A DNA stretch of 18,675 bases from Pigoraptor vietnamica. Lineage: Eukaryota > Opisthokonta > Filasterea. The notes under the pieces are model-generated. The model saw nothing but the letters and a program-made list of their open reading frames with translations, did no database searches and had not been told where the DNA came from. Position 1 is the stretch's first letter; every line of letters starts with the position of its first letter. Positions 1 through 9,500 of the stretch are shown one piece after another. The stretch is taken from contig CALSCQ010001351.1 of NCBI GenBank assembly GCA_943704525.1, forward strand, positions 1 through 18,675, written 5' to 3'. Made by a program: the position numbers and the translations under genes.

Positions 1-161
1 GGGGGGGGAGGGGATTGTGTCGTCTGTTAGAAGCCAGTGGATTGCGTTGGTACCTCACTTACGTCAGCAAATATAATTGAATACGTTGGGGTTATTTTGT
101 GCTGGTGTTTTTGTGTATGCGTTTTCTTTTATTCTGACGCCGCCTATCAACGCGCCTGCAG
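1..161 (+). other. 3' end of an upstream ABCF intron
   Basis: There is no continuation of the ABCF reading frame here that resembles the family. The stretch opens with a purine run (G8AG4) and ends in a T-rich segment followed by GCCTGCAG at 154-161, a good acceptor. Splicing at 161/162 gives the split Asp codon that precedes SYLQKW, the segment aligned with 'LDNYLQGW' in ABCF1. The donor lies outside the window. Confidence 0.7.
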
Positions 162-1914
162 ACTCGTACCTGCAGAAGTGGAAGAAGATGCTTCTCGTCG
201 TCTCCCACGACCAGGACTTCCTCAACAACGTGTGCACGGACATTATCCACCTCGAGAACCAGCAGCTCAACTACTACCGCGGAAACTACTACGACTTCAA
301 GAAGATGCACGCGCAGAAGATGGTCGAGGTGGCCAAGCAGTACGAGAAGCAGGAGCGAAAGGTGCGTGAAGTGTGTGCGCGCGTGTGCGAGTGTGTGTGC
401 GGACGTGTGGAGATGTCTTGCGTGTTGTGTGTGAGCTGTGTGCGCATGTGCGATCTGTATGTGTGTGCGGGTGTGTGGAGATGTAGTCGTGCTTGTGTGT
501 TGCGTGTTGAGCTGTGTGCGCATGTGCGATCTGTATGTGTGTGCGGGTGTGTGGAGATGTAGTTGTGCTTGCGTGTTGTGTGTGAGCTGTGTGTGCATGT
601 GCGCTCTGTATGTGTGTACAGGTGTGTACCGATTGGCTCTGATAAACCCGCTCACACGTCGGTGATCTCGCCGCAGCTTCGGGAGCTGAAGAAGTCCGGA
701 CACTCGTCCAAGCAGGCGGAGGAGAAGGCGACGCGCGTGGCTGACCAGAAGCTGCGCCACGGGCAGAAGAACAAGGGCATGGTGGATGAGGCGAACGAGC
801 CGCAAAAGGCAGAGCTCATCAAGCGGCCGAAGGAGTACATTGTGGGTTGTTGCGTCACTCTGCCATTGCGTGCGTATGGAGAATTGCACGGTGCCTAGTG
901 TGCGCCTCGCTTGGTGCGTTCGTTTGGTGTGCGCTCGTTTCACGCGTGCACACGGTGCCCTGATGACTTTGCGCCCCTTTTGCATTCGTGTCTGAAACTT
1001 GACTTCTCACGCGCGGTGCGTCCCGTGCGCAGGTGCACTTTGAGTTTCCCGAGCCGACCGAGCTGTCGCCGCCCATTCTCGAGATCATCGACGCCGGCTT
1101 CCGCTACGGCGACGGCCCCGTTCTCTTCGAAGACCTTAACTTTGGCATCACGATGGAGTCGCGCGTGACGATTGTCGGCCCCAACGGAGTGGGCAAGTCG
1201 ACGCTGCTCAACATCATGACGGGCGTGCTCGAGCCGACGACGGGGGAGGCGCGCCGCAACCGCAAGTTGAGGATAGGGCGGTTCAACCAGCACTTTGTGG
1301 ACCAGCTCCCAATGCACAAGACGCCCGTCGAGTACCTCGTCGACAAGTACAACGAGAAGCTCAACTACCAGCAGGCGCGCGGGCTCCTCGGCAAGTACGG
1401 ACTGGGCGGACACGCGCACACCATCAAGATAAAGGAGCTGTCGGGCGGGCAGAAGGCGCGCGTGGCGTTTGTGGACGTCGCCCTCGGAGAGCCCCACATT
1501 CTTTTCTTCGATGAGCCGACGAACCACCTCGACCTCGAGTCGATTGATGCGCTCATGTGAGTGACAGTCCTTTGTGTTTTTTGTTTGTTTGATTTTTCGC
1601 TCATTATCGTTGCCGCTAAGAGAGCTCGTTTCTGTTGGATTGTTGGGTTTTGTCGCTGTATCTACCACAGGGACTAAGAACGCACATTTGCGCAACCTAA
1701 ACCGTTTACTCATTTCGTGCGTGCCCTTTTTCCTCCCAGCGACGCCATCAACGACTTCAAGGGCGGCGTCGTCATTGTCTCTCACGACGCGCGCCTGATC
1801 AAGAGCACCAACTGCGAGCTGTGGGTGTGCGCGAACAAGACGTGCGAGGCGTGGGAGGGCGACTTTGACGATTACCGCGATGCCATCATCAAGGACGTCG
1901 AGAGCATTGCCTAA
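162..1914 (+). CDS. ABCF1: ABCF1/ABC50-type ABC ATPase, C-terminal part (5' partial, 4 exons)
   Basis: Exons in the window are 162-361, 677-841, 1033-1556 and 1740-1914. Donors are GTGCGT, GTGGGT and GTGAGT, acceptors end CAG, and the phases match; the result is 354 residues plus TAA. The first codon is split (D, with its first base in the upstream exon). Exon 1 carries the end of the first nucleotide-binding domain, with H-loop VSHD at 200-211, then [12 protein letters not shown] and a Lys/Glu/Gln-rich linker. Exon 3 carries the second domain: Walker [10 protein letters not shown] from 1177, signature LSGGQKAR from 1438 and Walker [13 protein letters not shown] from 1498. Exon 4 has the H-loop VSHDARLI. 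The tail '[14 protein letters not shown]...GDF.DY' matches animal ABCF1 better than GCN20/ABCF3. Known family role: a cytosolic ribosome-associated ATPase, with ABCF1 linked to eIF2 and initiation. ABCF1 proteins have no membrane domain. The gene symbol is assigned by recalled similarity, so GCN20-like or plant GCN4-like members remain possible. The N-terminal half lies outside the window. Confidence 0.9.
391..640 (+). repeat. TG-rich minisatellite in ABCF intron 362-676
   Basis: About three imperfect tandem copies of a 68-76 bp unit are visible. The element GTGTGGAGATGT recurs at about 405, 473 and 549. The element GCATGTGCGATCTGTATGTG recurs at about 445 and 521, with a variant at about 596. 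The intron donor is GTGCGTGAAG at 362 and the acceptor GCCGCAG ends at 676. The sense strand is T/G-rich throughout. Confidence 0.8.
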
Positions 1915-2571
1915 GCTGAGAGCCGACGAACGAAGTAAAGGTCGCAGCGAATTTAATGAGACAGTGTATGCGTGCCGTGAATGGCATGAATGACCGGCAA
2001 GTGAGAACGCTAGTAGCCGAAGCAGCGTCGCTGGCGACTCGCAATCTGAAAACGGCGTTAGGAATTTAACTGAGTGTATTTGTTCGACGACGCAAGGGGG
2101 GTAGGCCCAGGCTCATCGGTGCGTGGACGTGCTCTGCCGACACGTGCTCCCGGTCATAAATTGCGTCAGTGGATCCCCTCTCCCTCTTTGGCGTTCAGTT
2201 GTTTTGCGGCTTGTTCTAAAAAATTAATTGTATCGGCAGGAATGGCCCTGACAGTAGCTGATGGTCGTCGGCTGGACCCCTGACTTTTAACATCTTCCCA
2301 TTGTTCCCACTGGGCAATTGAAACTCATCCGCTTATTCAAAATTTGAATTTTGTCGACCAACATACACGTACTTTTTTTTTTGTAACACACCAGCAATGC
2401 TTTATGAAAGACAAGCGAGGAATTAACAAAAAGACAACACGGAAAGTTAAGTAAACGTGAAAATGAATTTCAAGTTGGACAATCCGCACACGGTGACCGT
2501 CGTGCGGACACACTAAAAGGGAAAGTGCGGCCACCGCCATTCAACCGACGGCTCGCAATGCAGTCTCGCTG
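1915..2571. other. convergent intergenic spacer, no gene seen
   Basis: This 657 bp lies between the ABCF stop (+) and the stop of the giant gene (-), so it should hold both 3' UTRs and both polyadenylation sites. It is visibly more AT-rich than the exons and has a T10 run at about 2373-2382. I found no canonical AATAAA on either strand. Near-matches are CATAAA at about 2156 (+) and, on the minus strand, AATAAG at about 2335 and CATAAA at about 2403. No convincing ORF or structured RNA was seen. Confidence 0.6.
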
Positions 2572-3570
2572 TTAGTTGTTCTGCTTCTTCTGCTGCGCCG
2601 GATTGAGGATGTCGCGGCGCTGCTGGCGGACAGTCTGGAACTTGGAAAAGAGGCCGATCGCGCGGCGCGAGTACATCGCAAAGTCGTTCGCTTTGGCTGC
2701 GCAAGGGAAAAGACAGATTAGCACAGCACGTGTTTACACAAATGCCTCAAGTGACGCGCGCGTCCTCGGCTACTTCCGAGCGAATGAATGCAATTGTGTG
2801 TGTGTGGGAAATGTGGCTGCAAGCGGACACCCACCCTGGCGCTGCTCCGTGGTGAGCCGTTCCTCGTCACCCTCTGCCTCGGCGCCGCCAGGGCCCATCG
2901 TCTGCATGGGAATCGTCTGTTCGTCGTCCTCGCTGTCGTCGGCAGCCGTGGACGGACCCGCCGCAAACTTCTGCGCGTCAAACGCGACGCCCTTCCCGAG
3001 TTCCTGTCCCTCTGCGACATCCTCGGCGTCCTTCATCTTGGCAAGCAGCGCATTCGCACTCTCCTCAATCAGCGTCTCCATGCTCTGCTGGCCGAGCGGC
3101 TCAATGTCGTCCTGCTGCATCCACTCGGCCGCCGCCCGCGTACCCACGCTCATGGTGCGAGCCTCGCGGACAATCTCGACGTTGCGGTTGAGCACGGACT
3201 CTTCCGGCGGGATGTAGGGGTCCTCGTACAGAGCTGCCGCGGGGCCCACGGGCTTCTTGGCTTCCTCCCGGCGCTCTTCCGCTGGAGGCGGCGCGTGTGC
3301 GTGTGGGTGCACCGGAGGGGGCGGCAGGCCCGCGTCTTCGGCAACGCTCGGGGCGACGAGCACTTCGCGCGCGTCGCCGTGGCTCAGCATCGCGAGCGAG
3401 TGCTCGGACGCCGACTTGGGCACGGCGTCCCTGCTGGCGGAGCGGTGCATCGGGTTCTCCATCATCATGATCTCGTCCTGCGCGCCCATCCACTCCTCGA
3501 GGACCGTCTCCTGACTCAGCGACTTCTTGATGCCGGTCGTGTGCTTCTTCGCCGTGGCTGTGCGGCGGCG
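2572..3570 (-). other. cytoplasmic tail of the giant protein (286 residues)
   Basis: This is the coding part of exons 2835-4216 and 2572-2696. The tail holds basophilic kinase-like sites (RSASRD, KSASEHS), ENPMHR (residues 3841-3846), a proline/histidine-rich stretch ([15 protein letters not shown]), [11 protein letters not shown] with tyrosines at 3918 and 3922, and two copies of an EWM...QD[DE]I motif (3828-3837 and 3951-3960). It also has an acidic stretch (ADDSEDDEQ) and a basic, Gln-rich C-terminus ([19 protein letters not shown]) ending in NN. No kinase or other catalytic domain is visible, so signalling would be through adaptors. Confidence 0.75.
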
Positions 3571-6533
3571 GTAGTACACGGCGCCGACGATTATCCCGGC
3601 GAGACACATCGCGCCCACGACAGCACCCGCAATCGCCCCCACCGACGCGCCCTTTGACGACGAGGAAGACGACGCCACCGGACGAGACGTGCGGAAGGCG
3701 TACTGCGCAAACGTCGGGAAAGACGTGCTCGCACGCCGACGCCCGACCTCGCGGGCACACACCGTAAACTCAAACAGGCGCCCGCCCCCATCGGCAGCGA
3801 CACCGTTCGATTTGGCATCGCCGCACTTGCCGGTGCCGGGCACCCACGCCCACTGGTGCGCGTCCCACGTGACCAGCTCCAGGGTCCCGTCGGCGGACGT
3901 CACCGCCGCCAGCTGCTCACCCGTGAGGGTCACGGCGACCTTGACGACGGTCGCTGCGTCCGACAGCACAAATGACGCACCCACAAACGAGAACTTCGTG
4001 TTGCTGATGATCGCCTCCGTCGGGCGGTGCAAAAACGGCGCCGCGCCAGGCTCGAGCGTCACGGGCGCGTCGTAGTCCTCCGAGGAAATGTCTCCCGCAA
4101 CGAGAGTGCCGTTTCCAACGAGTTCCGTGTCGTCCGTGCTGGACACGACGACAGTCACGCCGGTCACGTGGGCGCGACGGGGAAAGTGAGCTTCGATGCT
4201 GCTCGCGTCCGAGAACCTGCGGGTCACGTGAGTTGCCAGATCAGAACAGATGCTCTTTGGTCATGTGTACAACTGTGTCGCGAGTGCAATAAAAGGCGAT
4301 CCGAGTCAGCAAAAGCGAGCAGTCTTGACCGCCTACGCACCTGTAGTCCGTGTCCGCGAGCACAATGATGGGCGTCGGCATCGTGGCCTGTCCGCTGAGC
4401 CCGGCGTTGTTGTGCGCGCGGACAGTGTTCCACAGCGTACGGTAGCGCTCAAGCATGAAGTGCGAGTGGAAGCGGCGGATTTCGCTGATGTTCCGTCCCG
4501 CCTCCAACTTGCCGGAGTAAAGGCCGAGCGAGAGCCCCTCCGTGTCGTTCGCGTACAAGCCCTCGAACACGCTGTCGCCCATGGCCATGCGCAGGGCAGA
4601 CGTGCTGAAGTTGAACCCGACAGAGACAAAGCGCTGGATGTCCGCGCCGCCGGGTGTCGAGCCAATCGCCCAGTCATAGTACCTGGCGTGTAAAAGAAAC
4701 AGTGTAAACATGCGGGAAACGGGAGTGTAAGGCACGGTGTGAACGGCGTCCACACTCACATCCACTTGGCCACAACCACAACTCCCATCTTCCCGGCCCC
4801 CCCCCCTCCCTTTCTTACATGGCACCCAGGAGGCGCCACCAGATATACAATTCGCGTTAATTCGCGCACAAACGCCACGCACCGAATGCCAGACTCTGGG
4901 TCGGAGAAGTTCGCGTAGTGGACCGAGATGGCGTCGTTCGTTGTCGTGAAGATGGCGCCCGTCGCATCCGCCATGCCGTTCGTCGTCGAGGCCGTCACGA
5001 CTGCGGCGTCGGTGGACGGCGGCGTGAGGTCAACGAAGACCTTCTGCGACTGCAGTTCGGTGACGAGACCCGCGCCGTTGTACGCGCGCACGGTCGCGTA
5101 GTACGTCGTGTTGTGTTGGAGCGTGAGGTTGCCGATCAGCGTCGTAATTGTGTCGTCGTTCGTGTCGATCGCTTCCACGGGGCGGAAGGTGCGCGCAGAC
5201 TCTGCGTCGTCCTCCGTTCCAATGGCCACCTGTGGGTGAAGTGCAGGGGTAAAATAGTGAGTGGGCGCGTGCGTGGAGTTCATATTGGAGGGCACGAATG
5301 ACGTCCGTGCAGAGAGAGTGCGCACCGGCAACCCCAACCGTGCTCATCACCCCACCTCGTACTTGGCGATGCCGGACTCGTAATCGATGCACGACCACAG
5401 GACAGTCACGTGCGTGGCGTTGCCGTGGTAGTCCGCCGTGTCCTTTCCGCTCGTCGTCGCGTCTCCCATCGGCACAAAGTGCGCCGTCTTGCAGCCCGGC
5501 AGCGTGATGTCGACCATCAGTCCGTTCGTCACCGCCGGCGGCGAGTAGAGGCCCGCAGCACTTAGCGCGCGCACAAACACAAAGTACTGCGCAGCGCCCT
5601 GGAAACGTATGCGAGGCGTGCAACCCGTCTTGCCGACGCCCGTGCCCTCCGACTCGGGCGGGCACTCGCACATGTACGAGCCCGGCGTGTTGGTGCACGT
5701 CGCCTTGGGGTAGCACGGGCTCTGAAGGCTGCATTCGTCGATTTCGTCGCAACGCGTGCCGTTCCTGAGATAGCCAGGGTTGCAGACGCACATCGCAGTT
5801 CCGCTCGACGAAACGCACGAGGCTCCCGAAACGGACGCACACGGGCTGCCGACCGAGCACGGGTCCACCGGCGCGACCACAGGCGTGTTGCACAAAGTAC
5901 CGGTGAATGTCGGCGGGCACGCGCACGTGTTGATGGCGACGCAGGTACCCCCGTTCAGACAGGCAGGCGTGCAGGTGGGTTTGGGCATGGCGATGGAGGC
6001 GGTGATTGCGATGTTGTCCACGCGGTCCCACGGCGTGATGCCCGTGTCGACGATACCAATGAAGATCGCAAAAAAATCGTTGGGCTGGACGGCGAAGGAC
6101 GCCGACACAGCAAACGAGCAGGCGCGGTCTTGAGGCGCGGCGATGGACGCGTTGACGGCAGTAACGTTCGTCGACGAGTAACACGTTTGCGGTGTGCACC
6201 CTGAGCGCAAGACGATCACGAGTCCAGAGTCAGAAAGATAGGGCTATCCTTAGTGCGGTTCGCAGAGGGTTAGATGCGCGCGCGAACGCACACCCACGCA
6301 CACCCACTCACATCCACACGAATGCACGCATGCACACACGCACCACAGACAGACATACACAAACAATACACACACATATATACCTCGCACGCACACACAG
6401 AGACACAGACAACACGCACACAGACACAAACACAGACACAGACACACAGACACACAATCACACACACACACACACAGACACACACACAGACACAGACACA
6501 CACACACACACACACACACAGACACAGACACAG

Positions 6534-6593
<60 letters not shown>

Positions 6594-9500
6594 CCTCCAA
6601 AGCACACTAACATTGAGCAGCGTCGGGACACCCACCCGAATACCCGAAGATAACGGCCCTCAGCATCTCCTTCGGTGCGTCCGGTTGCGTCACCGTGATG
6701 CAGCTGCGCACAGTCACCGTCCCAGACGGGGCCAGAAGGCGCACCCACGCACCTCGCGCGCTCGGCACGACGTCGCTCTGCCACGCCGCGCACCCAACCG
6801 ACGTCTGGTTGAAGGCAGACGCGAAGGAAGTCGTGTACGTGAGCAGGTTACCCGTCGCCGGCGCCGACATAATGTCCAGCGAGCGGCCGATGATACATGC
6901 GGAACCCACGGGCGCACACGAGGCGCCGTCGCCCATGAAACCGTCCTTGCACGCGCACGTGTAGCCACCCTGCAAATTCACGCAGTCGGCGTTGTCGTCA
7001 CACGAGTACGTGCGAGCGGCGCACTCGTCAATGTCGGTGCACGAAAGAGGGTCGCCAGAGTAGCCCGGCATGCACATGCACTCCTTATCGTTACAAAGAG
7101 CCTGCGGGCTGTGGCAACCCAATTTTCCGACGCCGTCGCCGACAAGTCCGCCCCCGCACGTGCACACAAACGACCCGTACGTGTTCTTGCACGACGCGCG
7201 CGGGTGGCACGGCGTCTCCGCCAGGCTGCACTCGTCCACGTCCAGGCACACTTCGAGGTAGTCGTAGTCGGGGTCGAGCAGCGCGGCCGTCATGTTATCC
7301 GGCTTCGCCTCCGGTCCCAGTTTCCGTGGGATTAGAATGTCGTCGGGATCGCGCAAGGTCACGTTGTTCGCCGTGAGAATCGTCGCGTTCTTCGGCACTT
7401 GCGCCCACACCTCTTTGTAGCCCGTCTGGCACGCATACTGTGCGAGCGTCGTGTTCAGGGTGCCCGTAAGCACGCGCGCGTCAACCATACAGTCGACGTC
7501 GCACGCGCCGACCCACATCGGGAGACACGGCACACACGCGCCCGTGTTGCTCACGGGGATAAAATCGCTGAAGTCGGGCGCCGCATTCGTCGTCCCCACG
7601 CCAATCTCGTACGAGACCAGCGGGCTGTTCGGATCCCCGAACACGGGCGCGCCGTCGCACTGGTCCGCGTCCGTCGCAGCAGGCATGCCCACCCGGCTGA
7701 AGCTCGCGTACGACACCGTCCCCGGCGGAATGACAATGTCGGGCTCCCCCACGTCGATGCCCCCAAACGGCCAGAGGGCCAATCGCACGTTGTTAGCGAC
7801 GAGGCGGGGCGCGCCTGCAGACGTCGCGGCGATCCGACCGTCGATGGTCCACGACACAGTGCCGTCGCCGGCAACGACAAAGTCGTACGTCGAGGCGCGC
7901 GTCCAGGGGTCCGTGCCGTTGGAAATCACGGTGAACGACGCCGTTCGCGTGCGCGCGCTCATGACCCAGCCGAGCACGGCCTTTTCGTGCGGGTGGAACT
8001 GCAGTCCCACGCCGCTCAGCGCCGTGTCCTTCCCAAGCAGCACCTGCTGTTGGGGGAAGCTGAACTCGAAGTTCGGAAGCGGCTCCTGCTGCCCGGCGGG
8101 GATTTCGTCCGCGTCCCACACAGAGAACGACGTGACCATTCCGGGCGTCGGCGCGGGCGACACCTTAACATAGAACTCGCCCTGCCTGCGGGACACCGAC
8201 GTCTGATAAGCGCTGACAGCCACGCTCGTTCCGACGACTTGCGCAGACAGTACGATGCCCGCAGCGTTCCTCAGAACGCGCTGCGGCTCGGTCACCGTGT
8301 CGAACACCGTCGAACGGAAGGAAGCTCCGCGCACCGGCGCCCAACCCGCGCGCGCAGCCTTGAATGTCGGCGACGCGAAGTCGTCCACTTCCATCGGGCA
8401 GAGGCCCTCGCGCGGACCGTCGTACTCGACCCACGCGGCCGAAATGTGCGTGAGCGTCGATTGGTACTGCGCGTCCATTACGATACGTGCGATTCCGTCC
8501 GTCACTTCGGCCGCGCCATCGCGTGCAAAGCCGGGCGTCGGCGGCGACGTGTCCACAATGACAGACGGCATGCGCACGCGCACGGTCGCGCCGGTGCCCG
8601 TCGTCGCCGTCACGTCCGCCACAAATTGGTCGTCGTCAGCGAACGTCTGCCCGAGGATGGTTGCGCCGGTGTCGGACCCAAGCGCAGGGATGCGCGCGAG
8701 AAGTGTTGTCGTGTTGTCCGGGAGCAGGCGCATGAAAGCGACGACGTACGACTCTATGCCGCTCTGAGGGTCGTCGAAGGCTCGCAGCGTCGTGTTGGTG
8801 GTGGAGTCCCTCGTCGTCCATCGCACAGAGAGGCCGTTAGACACGGCCTGGAACTGCGTGCCGAGCGCGCGCGGGGACGCCGGCGCAAAGGCCCACGTGA
8901 GCAGCGTTCTAGTCACGACGGGTCCCGTGCGGTCGACGCGGACGCCGTTCGAAACGACGGTCGTCACTTGCCCGCCGCTGTTCTCGCACTGCACGTACGC
9001 GTAATACGTGGTATTGCCGGAGGGGTCGAGCGTCAAGTTGCGGAGAACATACGAGGTGGCGGTGCCGACGGACACGTAGCCGGCGAAGTCCAGCAGCGTC
9101 GCGTTCGTGACGTTGGCGCTCGTGGCAAACGCCACCCGGTATTCGGTAATACCCAAGATCGAGTCATCGAAGCCCGTCCAGTGCACCGAGAGCATGTCCG
9201 TCGCGCTCTGGTAGTCAATGTCCTCGACACGCGACCCGTCCCCGTCCATCACGTGACCGGCTGACGGGGCGGATCCAAAACCGACGATGACGCCGTTCGA
9301 GGTCGCCGTGGCCGACGCGCCCGCGCCCGTGCTGCAGCGAATCGCGACGTAGTAGCGCGCGAGGGCCGTGAGGGGCGCGTCGAACGTGAACCCGACGGCC
9401 AACACGCCGTTCGTGCCCGCCGGTCGGAACTTTGCAATGTTGTCCAGCGCGTTTCCGTCGCCCACGGCGGCCTCGCACGTGAGGTTCTGGTGGGAGCTCG

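Noticed and set aside
2788-3657. 289-codon open frame on the + strand
   Set aside because: Antisense to the tail and transmembrane exon of the giant gene, and Arg/Leu-rich without motifs.
2770-4227. Separate 485-residue membrane protein gene
   Set aside because: Its apparent start is a GTG in intron sequence. The acceptor at 4217-4219 joins it in frame to the upstream exon, completing an Arg codon, so it is the 3' part of the giant gene.
4797-4806. C10 run as a possible assembly gap or frameshift
   Set aside because: It lies inside intron 4683-4882, so it does not disturb the reading frame.
6278-6597. CRISPR-like or telomeric repeat
   Set aside because: It is a plain dinucleotide microsatellite with no spacer structure and no telomere-type unit.
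6250-6653. Open frames encoding Val-Cys or His-Thr runs
   Set aside because: They are translations of the CA/TG microsatellite inside an intron, not proteins. The same applies at 15180-15410 and 17604-17910.
7399-9264. 621-codon open frame on the + strand
   Set aside because: It is antisense to exon 6636-9542 and extremely Arg/His/Val-rich, as expected for the opposite strand of GC3-biased coding DNA. It has no domains or family resemblance.
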